Positions 1 through 8,218 are shown, counted from the stretch's first letter. The stretch: 64,000 nt of DNA from Deinococcus hopiensis KR-140 (GCF_900176165.1 NZ_FWWU01000005.1:62001-126000); one strand, 5' to 3'. The notes: a model not told the origin generated them from the letters alone. Translations and numbers: made by a program.

Positions 1-615
1 GACAGCCGCGATGGTGATTTCGTCCTCGTCTTTACAGGGAGTCATTTCCAGCTGCCAGTGGAATTCCAGGAGCTTGAAGCCCTGATGGTCTTCCTGAAAC
101 GTGAAGAAGGAGCACCGCAGTGCATTGACGTCATCCACCGACTGGACCTGATGAACATCGCGTGGAGACAAGCCAAAGCTGCTCTCGAGGACGGAAATCA
201 AGTTCTGGCATTGTGGTGGGCTGAGAAGGGAATCAGGGTTGCCGAGAAGGATCCGGTGTGCATGGGGCCGGGGATGAACATGCGTGTGTGGTTCATTCGG
301 GAATACGGCCATCAAGATGACCATCCGGTTCTCGATACCCGAGTGCTGGTGAATCGCTTCTTTGAAGATTTGCCTTGGTCACCAAAAGAGGCGGTGCAAG
401 CCGCTCAATCTGCAAAGGAACGCCAGGAGCAGAACCTGCCCCCAGTGCAAGAAAGCAATGTGGTGCAGCGGCATATTTGGATGGCGCTTCGTCGACTGAA
501 AAGAATTAAAGGACACCTGCCAAGCAACGAGTGGGACAAGTTACAACCCTGGTTCGACGTGTACCGTGATTTGAGCGCACCACTTTCCGCCTCTTGCAGC
601 TCAGGACGTCAGTGA
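1..615 (+). CDS. 5'-truncated uncharacterised protein
   Basis: The reading frame is open from base 1, so the true start lies upstream; the first in-frame start inside the window is a GTG at 58, but the translated residues before it (a hydrophobic stretch, FVLVFTG) look like protein. The visible part is about 204 residues, soluble and helix-rich, with a Trp/Glu-rich central region (LWWAEKG) and no motif I recognise. The last ten residues are Ser/Cys-rich and the stop lies within the remnant at 609-650, so the C-terminus may have been altered by that junction. Function unknown. Confidence 0.6.
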   Translation, partial: DSRDGDFVLVFTGSHFQLPVEFQELEALMVFLKREEGAPQCIDVIHRLDLMNIAWRQAKAALEDGNQVLALWWAEKGIRVAEKDPVCMGPGMNMRVWFIREYGHQDDHPVLDTRVLVNRFFEDLPWSPKEAVQAAQSAKERQEQNLPPVQESNVVQRHIWMALRRLKRIKGHLPSNEWDKLQPWFDVYRDLSAPLSASCSSGRQ

Positions 616-650
616 TCCTGGCGGGCAATGGCATTCATGACGTCCTGAAC
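609..650 (-). pseudogene. C-terminal scrap of a paralogue of the 8219-9604 gene
   Basis: Read on the minus strand this segment encodes VQDVMNAIARQDH and a stop. That closely matches the last residues (VQAVMNAIARQES) of the protein encoded at 8219-9604. An in-frame TAG lies directly upstream, so only 13 codons remain. I infer that a second copy of that gene once stood here and was deleted. Confidence 0.45.
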
Positions 651-900
651 CTATGGAGGATCATTGCCTCTGGTATAGGACTTTCTCAAGGAGAGTGGTG
701 GCCGTGACGGGCTCCTACTGGCGCAGAGTCCAGCGGCTGGTTCCTGGCGGCGGCTGCGCCTGCAAGTCCAGAACCTCCCGTGTGGCCAGGAGCGGCTCTC
801 CCATAACCGAGCAGCGAAAGGTGTACCGCCCTGGGGAGGCGTACGTATGGGTCACCGCGCACAGGGGCTCTGCCTCACGCTCTTCTTCTTCCCCATCGCC
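651..900. other. stretch without a supported gene
   Basis: Short open frames on both strands here have compositions typical of shadow frames (Arg/Ser-rich, no hydrophobic pattern). I see no RNA gene, terminator or repeat. It separates the scrap at 609-650 from the convergent gene ending at 901. Confidence 0.4.
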
Positions 901-1269
901 CTAGTCCAGGTGCAAGGCCGAGCCGGGTGAGGCGAAATCGAACAGGTGGAAGGTCATCGTCAGGGGCCGCGTGCCCTCACGGGTGAGGCGCAAGACGCGC
1001 CGGGGCCAGCGGTCTGCATTGGAGAGAAACCCCTCCCATGCAGCGTCGAGGAGCCGCTCCTCCCGCGAGGCTGGACGGGCGAGCAACGCTTCGAGTTCGC
1101 GGGCGTCCCGCAAGTTCATGCCGAACGCGTCCATGACCACCTGGTAGGCACGGAACTGGTCGAGCCCCTGCTCGCGCAGCAACCAGCGCGCCACACCCGT
1201 GCCGGAACGTCCACCCCTGGCCTGCTCGCGCACCCCCAAGATCCACTCGAAGTGCTGGGCGAACTCCAT
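901..1269 (-). CDS. small uncharacterised helical protein
   Basis: A protein of 122 residues beginning MEFAQHFEWI. I chose the ATG at 1269 because the longer upstream extension of the same frame has shadow-like composition. The centre (LREQGLDQFRAYQVVM followed by FGMNLRDAREL) resembles in pattern the N-terminal part of the protein at 9641-10450 (ILLSRAVATVFGLTLLEAR), which suggests a shared helical fold. The C-terminus is beta-like. No catalytic motif is visible and no function can be assigned. Confidence 0.5.
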   Translation of the reverse strand: MEFAQHFEWILGVREQARGGRSGTGVARWLLREQGLDQFRAYQVVMDAFGMNLRDARELEALLARPASREERLLDAAWEGFLSNADRWPRRVLRLTREGTRPLTMTFHLFDFASPGSALHLD

Positions 1270-1638
1270 CTCGGGAAGTCTACGCTGCTGGTTTGTCCTT
1301 TTGCGGCCCACTAGGGCCCACCCATGGACCACGCCGAGGCCTGCGCGACAGAGGTGCTGTGCGCAGTGCTTGCCTGGCGCCCCTGAAAGACCTGATGTTC
1401 TGCGCACGTCCCTCCAGGGCAGCCGGCCCGTCTTCCGTACGTCTTTGCGTCCGGAGCCATCGTGCTCTCCCTGCTGCCGGGAGCCATGGATGACCAGGCG
1501 GAAGCGGCAGCTGTGGCTCTTCCTGAGTCATCCGGCGGAGGCGGGGATGCGCCACCCGCCGGATGTGCCGGGGGAGGGGAAAGGGCACCATAGGGACAAC
1601 CGAGGGACGAGTGTGCCGACCGGTGAAAGGAACTCACC
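1270..1638. other. no clear gene; Ala/Gly-rich frames only
   Basis: Several overlapping frames occur on both strands but none shows a convincing start with ribosome binding site or a protein-like composition. One plus-strand frame ending near 1594 has an Ala/Glu/Gly-rich tail and could be a degenerate protein end, but I cannot support it as a gene. Confidence 0.3.
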
Positions 1639-1791
1639 GTGAATCATTTCCTCTTCCAGAACCGTGCCCAGGAACTCCGCACAGAAGCCCAGCAACGCCG
1701 CGAAGCCAGAGCGGCCTGCATTCAGCAGCGACCCGCCCGCCTCACCGTCGCGTCCTTGCTGACCCTCTTCCGGCAGGCGCGGCTCGCGTGA
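1639..1791 (+). CDS. small protein of 50 residues
   Basis: A GTG start at 1639 is preceded at good spacing by a GAAAGGA ribosome binding site. The product begins with an aromatic-rich segment (NHFLFQNRAQEL), continues with a charged helix rich in Arg, Glu and Gln, and ends LLTLFRQARLA. A perfect GC-rich inverted repeat lies 30 bases beyond the stop, which fits a complete one-gene transcription unit. Composition is amphipathic-helical. Too short for family assignment; function unknown. Confidence 0.5.
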   Translation: MNHFLFQNRAQELRTEAQQRREARAACIQQRPARLTVASLLTLFRQARLA

Positions 1792-1820
1792 GCATCGTCC
1801 ATAACGTCCGCAGTGACTCA

Positions 1821-1844
1821 CCCCCCTCCTGATCAGGAGGGGGG
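1821..1844 (+). terminator. intrinsic-terminator-like perfect inverted repeat
   Basis: Two 12-base arms (CCCCCCTCCTGA and its exact complement) meet without a loop at GATC, followed by a T-containing but not T-only stretch. Its position 30 bases after the small gene at 1639-1791 suggests that it ends that transcript. Confidence 0.5.
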
Positions 1845-2075
1845 TTCGCTTTGGTCTATCGGTGGGGGCTCTGAACCAGGCCCTCAGCCCACAGCAGCCC
1901 CAGGTTCGCCCTGGCGGCCAGCAGCGCCCCACCACAAAGTCCAGTTGCGCGTGCAGGACGCCACGGCGTCTATCAGTCCCCACACCGCATACGGTTGAGG
2001 CCGCACCGCCGCGAAGACAGCGGCACCCACCAGTCCGGCAAGCGCGGTCCAGGGTGACGGACCCGACTACGTGAA

Positions 2076-2105
2076 TTGCGGCCTTTGCGGATTTTGCGGT
2101 ATTAT
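2076..2105 (+). promoter_or_regulatory. promoter with three TTGCGG direct repeats
   Basis: TTGCGG occurs at 2076, 2085 and 2094, exactly 9 bases apart. The first copy doubles as a -35 element, 18 bases ahead of a -10-like TATTAT at 2100-2105. The ATG of the HTH gene follows at 2123. Evenly phased repeats between the promoter boxes are a plausible operator for the adjacent HTH protein, as autoregulation is usual for toxin-antitoxin loci. Confidence 0.55.
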
Positions 2106-2122
2106 AAGGCCAGAGGTGGAGG

Positions 2123-2530
2123 ATGACTGCACAGCACGAACCGCGTGGCCTGCTGACCGTGCCCGAGGCGGCCCGGCTCCTGCACGTGAGCGACGACACC
2201 GTCCGGCGGCAGATCCGCGAGGGCGACCTGGGGGCGGTGAGAATCGGCACGACGCCGACTGGGCGTCCCCGCTACCGGATTCCCGCTGCGGTGGTCGAAG
2301 CGCGCCTGGGCCGCAGTACGCTGCAGGCACCCTCCGCGGCAGAGCGGCTGCAGGCCGCGTTCGCCGTGCTGACCGAAGACCAGCAGGAGGCGCTCCTGAC
2401 GCAGGCGATTAACTGGGCCAGGGCACAGGCACCCGAGGTGGTTGTGGGCGAGCGGCAGCCCGAGCCCACGGCCGGCGACATCGCCGTGCGCTTTCCTGGG
2501 CTGGCACCGCGGCAGACGCGGACCGACTGA
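2123..2530 (+). CDS. excisionase-type HTH protein, probable antitoxin
   Basis: 135 residues. Residues about 10-60 (LTVPEAARLLHVSDDTVRRQI then a GRPRYRI wing) form a MerR/excisionase-type winged HTH DNA-binding domain. The remainder is a helical, Gln/Ala-rich tail ending in a flexible Pro/Arg segment that could wrap the toxin. A GGTGGAGG ribosome site lies just upstream. The PIN gene starts immediately after the stop, so the two are translated together. By analogy with COG1569-type PIN pairs it should neutralise the PIN nuclease and repress its own promoter through the TTGCGG repeats. Confidence 0.75.
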   Translation: MTAQHEPRGLLTVPEAARLLHVSDDTVRRQIREGDLGAVRIGTTPTGRPRYRIPAAVVEARLGRSTLQAPSAAERLQAAFAVLTEDQQEALLTQAINWARAQAPEVVVGERQPEPTAGDIAVRFPGLAPRQTRTD

Positions 2531-2968
2531 GTGCTGCCGGCTCCACGCCTGGTCCCCGACATCAATGTGCTGCTCAGCGGGCTGACCAGCCGGACTGGCC
2601 CTGCGCGCGAGCTGTTCCTCGCCGCCCAGCGGTTCGACGTTCTCTTCGTCCTGGCCGACGAGCATTTCGCGGAGTTGCAGCGGGTCCTCACCTACCCCCA
2701 GGTGCTGGCGCTGGGTGGCGGCATTTCCGCGGCGGAGGCCTTCGGTCTGGCCACGCACCTGTACCGCGTCGCGCAGGTGGTCAGTCCCTTGCAACGTCAC
2801 GACTGGCCCTCGTGCCCGGACCCCAGGGACTGGTACCTGCTGGACCTGCTGATGACGTCTGGGGCGGACGCCATCGTGTCGAAGGATGCCCACTTGCTCC
2901 AGGTGAACAGGAAGCTGGGCGTGCCGGTCTACGAGCCGAAGGAACTGGTCCGGCTGGGCATCATCTGA
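2531..2968 (+). CDS. PIN-domain ribonuclease toxin
   Basis: 145 residues from a GTG start directly abutting the antitoxin stop. The PIN-domain acidic residues are visible: an N-terminal Asp in VPDINVLLSG, a Glu in EHFAELQRVL, and a C-terminal acidic cluster in CPDPRDWYLLDL followed by SGADAIVSKD. These coordinate Mg2+ in the family, which cleaves RNA. The arrangement is that of the PIN_3/COG1569 toxins, and length is normal for the family. The target RNA cannot be predicted. Confidence 0.8.
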   Translation: MLPAPRLVPDINVLLSGLTSRTGPARELFLAAQRFDVLFVLADEHFAELQRVLTYPQVLALGGGISAAEAFGLATHLYRVAQVVSPLQRHDWPSCPDPRDWYLLDLLMTSGADAIVSKDAHLLQVNRKLGVPVYEPKELVRLGII

Positions 2969-3352
2969 ACTTCCCTTTCCAGTCGGTCCTGTTCAGGACG
3001 AGACCGATGTTGCCCAATCGGTACTGGGATGCCGTCTGACTGGCAGACCGCGTCCACCAGCGGCTGATTTGAACCATAAGCTTCGTGACCGCTGGTTCAT
3101 GCGGGGAGTGGTCTGCTCCCTCCCGTGTTCATTCCTGACGGCATGAGGGACCTGGAGGCACGCGGGCCAGATCGACGAGGTGTGAGTCGCGCAATGGAGG
3201 GCGGAGGCTGCCAGAGAGGTGTGGGCGAAGGTGCGCCGGTCCGGAGGGTGCGTGTGCGTCGCCGCGGGCGCGTTCCGCCGGGGTCGTCATGTCCGTGTGG
3301 CCCACTGCCGACCTGCTGAGTTACCGCGGAGCGCGCGCTTCTCTAGCCTGAC
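2969..3352. other. intergenic region without recognised gene
   Basis: After the PIN stop there are about 380 bases with only Arg/Gly-rich short frames. It lies between the end of the PIN gene and the convergent end of the GDYXXLXY gene. I see no strong hairpin or repeat. Confidence 0.4.
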
Positions 3353-3865
3353 CTACCGGATCCTCTCATTCTCCCGCCACAGCTCCAGCAGTCGCGCGCG
3401 CCCGGACGGAGCCACCCGCACCCGCGCCCGCAGTCCCGCCGCTCCCCGCCCTTCTTCGCTCCGGGCGGCTTCCTCGCTGAGATAAAAGCGCTCGATGCCG
3501 TAGTTCAGGGTGGCCTGACCAGCATTGATCCATTGCACGCGGCCCTGCAGAAAGACTCCACCTCCGGGACGGGTCGCCACGGCTCGCTCGCCGGTCCACA
3601 CGCCCTTACTGCTTTTGCGCAGCGGCACGTAGGCCACCTGCCCGCCGTTCACGTCCGGCCCGGCCTGCACCCGGCTGACCCGGTACGCCAGCGTCAGGTA
3701 CTGCCCGCGCAGCAGGTCGCGCGGGTCCACCGGGGCCGTCTCCAGCATGACCTCCTGGGCTCTGACGCTGTCCAGCAGGGCAGGGGAGAGGAGCCCGCCC
3801 ACCAGCAGCAACTGTGCGGTCACGGCCAGTGCCAGGCGTTCCCGGGGGCCCACCGTCCGCCTCAT
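3353..3865 (-). CDS. GDYXXLXY-domain membrane-anchored protein
   Basis: 170 residues with one N-terminal hydrophobic segment (LALAVTAQLLLVGGLL) acting as signal anchor. The diagnostic motif appears as RGQYLTLAY, fitting the GDYXXLXY pattern with Gln for Asp. This domain is regularly encoded beside DUF2157 membrane proteins, as here: its ATG overlaps the stop of the upstream DUF2157 gene by four bases. The domain is expected outside the membrane. Biochemical role of the pair is not known. Confidence 0.75.
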   Translation of the reverse strand: MRRTVGPRERLALAVTAQLLLVGGLLSPALLDSVRAQEVMLETAPVDPRDLLRGQYLTLAYRVSRVQAGPDVNGGQVAYVPLRKSSKGVWTGERAVATRPGGGVFLQGRVQWINAGQATLNYGIERFYLSEEAARSEEGRGAAGLRARVRVAPSGRARLLELWRENERIR

Positions 3866-4848
3866 TTCGCTCCCGGAGACAGGCGGCGCCGCGCCCGTTC
3901 CAGCCCCCAGCCCAGCGCCAGAAGCAGCAGGCCCGCACCCACCAGCGCGGCTCCCGTGGCGGCCAGGCTACCCAACACGCCGAAATACACCGTCAGCACG
4001 ACCAGCCCCACGTTCAGCAGCCCCCAGTTGATCCAGGCCCGGCGGCCCTCGCGGTGTCCCAGCCAGGTGACACCCAGGGCCAGGGCCGTCAGCAGCAGCA
4101 ACCACGCGCTCACGACCTCACCCCGCTGCAGATGCAGGGCGTAGACGCTCCCGAGCAGCAGGGGCGGTCCCCAGAACGCCCAGGGACTGGACAGGTCCCG
4201 CCTTCCCGGTTCGCGCCCATGCGCCTGGGCGGCGGCGAGCATGAGCAGGCCTGCGCTTCCCACAGTGGCCTCGGGATAGCCCAAGCTCCAGGCGGGCCAC
4301 CCACCGTACACGCCGCTTAAAGGAATCACCGCGCCCAGCGGCAGCGCGAGGTGCAGGGCCGGGGGCAGGCGCACGGCGTAGGCGAGGACCAGCAGCCCGA
4401 GTCCCCAGAGGGCCAGCAGTGCGGTGACGCTCACGTCCAGTTGGAAGCCCTGCGAGACGAGGGCCAGCAAGGCCCCGTCCAACATGCCGCCCAGCAGGTA
4501 CAGTGCCGCGCCTGCCCCGGGCAGTGAGGCGCCCTGCCGGTCACGCAGGTGGTACCCACCGGTGTATGCGCCGAGCATGGGCAGCAGCACAGAGAGCAGC
4601 TTGGCCCACCCGGGCAGGTCACGCCAGTTCGCTCCCACCAGCGCGATGATCCCAAGTCCGAGCACCAGGGCACCCAGGGCGGAGAGGGTGGCGGCCCAAG
4701 GGCTCATTGGACGGTCCGCAGGGTCAGCCAGCCCTTCGTGCGTCAGGATGGCCCGGACCTGGCGCCGGCTGAGCAGTCCCCCGGCCTGCCAGCGTTCCAG
4801 CACCTCAGGTAAGGTCTCCCGGAACCCTTCGCTTGGAGCATCTGCCAT
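3862..4848 (-). CDS. DUF2157 multi-pass membrane protein
   Basis: 328 residues. An N-terminal soluble region of about 45 residues (WQAGGLLSRRQVRAIL) matches the helical start of DUF2157 proteins and is followed by about nine or ten hydrophobic segments separated by short charged loops. It forms a translationally coupled pair with the GDYXXLXY gene downstream. The family is associated with membrane integrity or stress, but no reaction is established. Start at ATG 4848 is followed immediately by a normal soluble N-terminus. Confidence 0.75.
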   Translation of the reverse strand: MADAPSEGFRETLPEVLERWQAGGLLSRRQVRAILTHEGLADPADRPMSPWAATLSALGALVLGLGIIALVGANWRDLPGWAKLLSVLLPMLGAYTGGYHLRDRQGASLPGAGAALYLLGGMLDGALLALVSQGFQLDVSVTALLALWGLGLLVLAYAVRLPPALHLALPLGAVIPLSGVYGGWPAWSLGYPEATVGSAGLLMLAAAQAHGREPGRRDLSSPWAFWGPPLLLGSVYALHLQRGEVVSAWLLLLTALALGVTWLGHREGRRAWINWGLLNVGLVVLTVYFGVLGSLAATGAALVGAGLLLLALGWGLERARRRLSPGAK

Positions 4849-5225
4849 GGGGGCAGCGTATCCCTCCGGGCTGCTCCCGTCATGCCAGGTTGCGCCGTCC
4901 TCAAGGCCCTGGCGTGCTGCAAGGCGCTGAGCGCGTCAAAGGCTGCAAGGGAGCGTTCCACGATGCTGGGAGCGCTGGACGGCGCCCGAGGTCAGTCAGC
5001 AGCGCTCTGCTGGTGGTCCTGGAATGATCAGATCCCGGTACGTCCTTCCGTGACTGCTGGCCTGCGCGCCGTGTTCCGGCCCCATGCATGGGACCAAGGT
5101 ACAGACCAGGGCTCCTGCCCCACGGCGCGGCTTCCCCTGCACCCGACCGCTTTTTTCTCGATCCGGCTCAAGTTCGGGACGTTCAGCGTGCCTCTCGGAG
5201 CACCTTGCCCAGAGCGGAGATCTCT
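4849..5225. other. intergenic, no supported gene
   Basis: Frames on both strands here are short and show shadow composition. It lies upstream of the DUF2157 gene, so its promoter probably falls in this interval, but I could not pick -35/-10 boxes with confidence. Confidence 0.3.
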
Positions 5226-5564
5226 TCAGACCCTCCACGTCCAGGCTGCGGTGAGGGCTGCCCCTTCGGGCGGCTCCTCCACGCCGCGCGCACGCTGCAG
5301 CGGCCAGCCCGCATCCTGACGGCAGGTCTGTGGCACATGCAGGGCGAGCAGTTCGCGCCGCCCGTGTCCTGCCCGCCAGAGGGCGAGCTCTCCAGGCGCG
5401 CCGCCCAGGGTGCCGGAGTGCCAGCGGTTCTCGTCCGCGCTGCGGCCTGCACTCAAGGCCTCAACGGCCGTTCGCCGCGCTTCAGATGCCGTTTCGGGCA
5501 ACAGTCGGTCCAGCCAGCGTTCCAGGGCGTCCGGGGCAGGATGCACTGGACGCTGCTGGGCCAC
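5226..5564 (-). pseudogene. C-terminal part of an unknown protein, paralogue of 46615-47080
   Basis: The minus-strand product (LERWLDRLLPETASEARRT, then LALHVPQTCRQDAGW) aligns well with two frames at 46615-47080 (WLTRLLPGVAPEARRTAAE and LTLHVPHDCRHETAW). In this copy an in-frame TGA sits 16-18 bases before the GTG at 5564, and upstream sequence in another frame (DVATGVAAARAILEAR) ends at a stop nearby, so the N-terminal half appears lost or shifted. The family is unknown to me. Confidence 0.45.
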
Positions 5565-5673
5565 CGGGTGCGCGCTGCCTCAGGAGCTCACCGCGCCTCC
5601 AGGATGGCGCGGGCAGCTGCCACCCCTGTTGCCACATCCCGGAAGCCATCCGTACCGCGCCTACCACTCGCCG

Positions 5674-6783
5674 GTGATGGCCTCGACCTTCGTGCAGTCT
5701 TTTCCGATGCCCGGCACGCCTCCGCCCAAGGAGCTGAGCCCCCGCAGCCTCCAGGCCATGATCCGGCTGCTTACGCCCAGCCCTCAGCCCCTGACGCAGC
5801 TTGGCGCCCGGCTCGGCTGGCGCCTGGAGACCACCAGATCGGCAGCGCTCAACCTGGTCTGCCTGTGCCGGGCGTACCTGCACCTTCACCCCCGGCTGGG
5901 CATGGTCTTCTCTCTTCTGCCCTGGGCCGAGCGCTCCGCTCCAGCAAAGGCGCCCGCGTTCCCAGACCCAGAGGTGCAGTCCAGGCTCGCCGCCGAGAAA
6001 GCATATTGGGCGCTGCTGCGCGGTGTTCCCCTGATTCTGGCAGGCCGTGTGGGCGCCGGAATCAAGATGCTCGAAGGCTGGAACACCGCGGCGCGCAGGT
6101 GGGTGTGGTTCGACGTGCCTGTGGGGGCAGCGCAAGGCAGCCTGACCCAGGTGATGACCTTTGCCACCGGGACCCTGCACACCGCGGCGCAGGAAGATCC
6201 CCAAACCCTGGCGCTGCGTCAGCAGGTGCCCGTCAGCGCACTCGTGACAGCCGCCGCGATTGCTGTGGCCCTGCGGCGCGCGGTCGGCCCTGAAGTTCGC
6301 AACGCTCTGGGCGCCCTAGCGGCGCAGCCACCCGGTGTTCTGCAGGCCGTGCCGCGTTCAGTTTCCACAGCATCAGGACATCGGCGCGGTAAGAGGCGCC
6401 CCAGTGGAGTCGGCCGCTCCAGGCTCTGCAACATGCGTGGGCACCCATCGCATAAGGGGAATGAGCACCAGGCTGATGACCATCTTCAGCAGGATTTGGC
6501 CCAGCATGAGGTTGAGCAGGGGCGCGCCCGTGCCCGCGAAAGCCAGGGGACTTCATCAGGAGTCGAGGGCCATCCACGACAATTTCACCGCGGCATTGAC
6601 AGGCTCGCCCCAGCCATGGACTTCGGAGGAACGACTCTCGAGGAACGGCTCAATGGGCGGCCTTGGGATGCCTTCCCCGTCCAGGACGCAAAGGGCAGCC
6701 CGCAGGTGTCGCCAGGGCGCCGGAGTGACGGCGCCGTAAAGGTCGGTGTAGCCGATCGACGTGACCTGATTCACCAGGTATAG
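5674..6783 (+). CDS. HTH-like unknown protein with suspicious C-terminal read-through
   Basis: The credible part starts at GTG 5674 or ATG 5677 and runs to about 6345 (some 220 residues). It includes LTQLGARLGWRLETTRSAAL, which could be a helix-turn-helix, and Val/Ala-rich helices. Beyond that the frame continues to 6783, but its composition becomes Arg/His/Gly-rich and it lies antisense to the remnant at 6373-6552 and to the 3' end of the 6556-7767 gene. I infer that a rearrangement near 6350 removed the natural end. Function unknown. Confidence 0.4.
   Translation: MMASTFVQSFPMPGTPPPKELSPRSLQAMIRLLTPSPQPLTQLGARLGWRLETTRSAALNLVCLCRAYLHLHPRLGMVFSLLPWAERSAPAKAPAFPDPEVQSRLAAEKAYWALLRGVPLILAGRVGAGIKMLEGWNTAARRWVWFDVPVGAAQGSLTQVMTFATGTLHTAAQEDPQTLALRQQVPVSALVTAAAIAVALRRAVGPEVRNALGALAAQPPGVLQAVPRSVSTASGHRRGKRRPSGVGRSRLCNMRGHPSHKGNEHQADDHLQQDLAQHEVEQGRARARESQGTSSGVEGHPRQFHRGIDRLAPAMDFGGTTLEERLNGRPWDAFPVQDAKGSPQVSPGRRSDGAVKVGVADRRDLIHQV
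6373..6552 (-). pseudogene. C-terminal remnant of a membrane protein
   Basis: The frame directly after the stop of the 6556-7767 gene encodes a strongly hydrophobic segment (LLNLMLGQILLKMVISLVLI, then PLMRW) and a hydrophilic tail before a stop. It has no start codon, so it is the broken 3' end of a gene. The shape recalls the last transmembrane helix of queuosine-precursor transporters (VUT/YhhQ), but this is only a resemblance. Confidence 0.4.
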
Positions 6784-7767
6784 GAACGTCGATAAGTTCG
6801 GCCACCCCACGACCTGCCAGAGCCGCTCCGGCAGGTCGTGGCCCATTCCGGCACGCACCAGCAGAGGCTGGTTTTGCTCCCACTCGCCAAGGTCCTGGCT
6901 GTCCGCCATGGCAAAACCGTGCTTCACGAACGCCTTCAGCTCCGGGTGCGATAGGCCGTGGTGCGCACAGTAGCGGCGAAAAGCCACCGTTCCCATGGCC
7001 TGGCAGGCCCGGATGGACAGCGCGTTCAGCCCCTGTTCCTCTTCAATGGGTTCAGAAGCCGATTCGACCCAGCAGCGCTCGGCATAACTCCACACCGGCA
7101 GTCCATCCGGCTCTAGCAAGTCACCGGTTGGTAGGCGGTACATCCCACTGTCTTCCACGACATGAACGTCACCCGGCTCCACACTCCACAGCGACACGTC
7201 GAACACATGGGTGGCTGAGATCCGGAGCCGGCACGTCAGGAACTCCAGGGCCTCGACCTCTCCGACCAGCGTGCTCTGGCCAAGATCGATGCGGACCGTC
7301 TGCTGACGCCGCTGCGAGCGCAGGAGGGAGGCAACAACCCGTCGACGGGCCAGAAGTCCAGCCAACCAGCCTGTCCGACTCAGGTCACAAACATCGTCCG
7401 GGAACTCCACATGCTCTGCGCCCCGTATGAACTCCACCCGTTCTACTCTGCAGCTCAGGAAGGCATTGATCTCCTCCAGAGAAGCCAGGCGGGTGCGTTC
7501 CAACCTCGTGACCATCAGCACGTTCAATGCCTCGAAGTCGGCTCCTTCTTCAGTCAGCCGCTGTACCTCCAGGTAGGAGTCGAACGTCACCTCCAGTTGC
7601 ACACCCAGATAGGTCCAGCTTTGACCGGACAACGTTGGCACCAGTTCAGGAATGACAGCGATCCAACCCAACCGGTCACGCGCCGTAGCCTTGTCGTAGG
7701 CAGCGATGATGCCACTACAGAGGGTATTGATGAGCTGCTGAGGCAGCTGGAACCCTTCCTCCGTCAC
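6556..7767 (-). CDS. uncharacterised 403-residue soluble protein
   Basis: Begins at GTG 7767, which overlaps the stop of the upstream DUF7660 gene (GTGA), so the two are translationally coupled. The product is acidic, without membrane segments or signal peptide. Mid-protein segments (VRIDLGQSTLVGEVEALEF, then RLPTGDLLEPDGLPVWSY) look like beta-rich domains. I recognise no family or catalytic motif. Neighbours are other orphan soluble proteins of the kind found in immunity or contact-dependent loci, which is the only hint of role. Confidence 0.6.
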   Translation of the reverse strand: MTEEGFQLPQQLINTLCSGIIAAYDKATARDRLGWIAVIPELVPTLSGQSWTYLGVQLEVTFDSYLEVQRLTEEGADFEALNVLMVTRLERTRLASLEEINAFLSCRVERVEFIRGAEHVEFPDDVCDLSRTGWLAGLLARRRVVASLLRSQRRQQTVRIDLGQSTLVGEVEALEFLTCRLRISATHVFDVSLWSVEPGDVHVVEDSGMYRLPTGDLLEPDGLPVWSYAERCWVESASEPIEEEQGLNALSIRACQAMGTVAFRRYCAHHGLSHPELKAFVKHGFAMADSQDLGEWEQNQPLLVRAGMGHDLPERLWQVVGWPNLSTFLYLVNQVTSIGYTDLYGAVTPAPWRHLRAALCVLDGEGIPRPPIEPFLESRSSEVHGWGEPVNAAVKLSWMALDS

Positions 7768-8049
7768 TCGTACCCCTTCCCTGCGAGCAGGAACCGTGCG
7801 AACGCTGGCCAGTCAGGCGTGGCTACTTCGTTCGCGTCGGAGCTCCACGCTGCCGCAGCTTCCAGAAAGCTCGACACGGTGAGGTTCGTCCATCCCAACG
7901 GGGGCTCTGAAAGTTCCTGGGGAAGCCTCTACGCCAGCCTGCAGTTCAGCCGCACGGCATTCCCTGGCCAGAACTGTCACAAAGTCGAGGAATGAAGCCT
8001 GATCACATACGCCCAAGAAGGCGTCCTGCAGCGCGTCTCCTGATGTCAT
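7764..8049 (-). pseudogene. DUF7660-family gene with one frameshift
   Basis: From ATG 8049 the frame encodes SFLDFVTVLARECRA, the N-terminal helix of DUF7660 proteins. The family's C-terminal part (LTVSSFLEAAAAW, then WPAFARFLLAGKGYE) is present but in the next frame, ending at 7764. The two frames join if one base is removed near 7912-7918, in a CCAGGAA stretch. Either the gene is a recent pseudogene or the base is a sequencing error. Restored length would be about 95 residues, normal for the family. Confidence 0.65.
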
Positions 8050-8218
8050 GCAGAACGTACTGCGGTCGCCGCGCGCCGCAGGAGGAACACGCGGTCCTGG
8101 TGGGAGAGCACAACAAAGACGGTCGTGGAACTGAGGGAGCGCGGATGCGGCGGCACGGCGGATCTTACCGCGGTGAAGGTGAAGTGATGCGGACCTGAAA
8201 TCTCGCTCCCTCGGGACG

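Noticed and set aside
653..904. 83-codon plus-strand frame
   Set aside because: Arg/Ser/Gly-rich composition, no ribosome site, and lies over a region with a gene scrap on the other strand.
1528..2250. 240-codon minus-strand frame across the small gene and promoter
   Set aside because: Cys/Arg-rich shadow composition; it is antisense to the 50-residue gene, the terminator repeat and the TTGCGG promoter.
2102..2893. 263-codon minus-strand frame over the HTH/PIN pair
   Set aside because: Mirror frame of two clear genes, with His/Gln/Arg-rich content.
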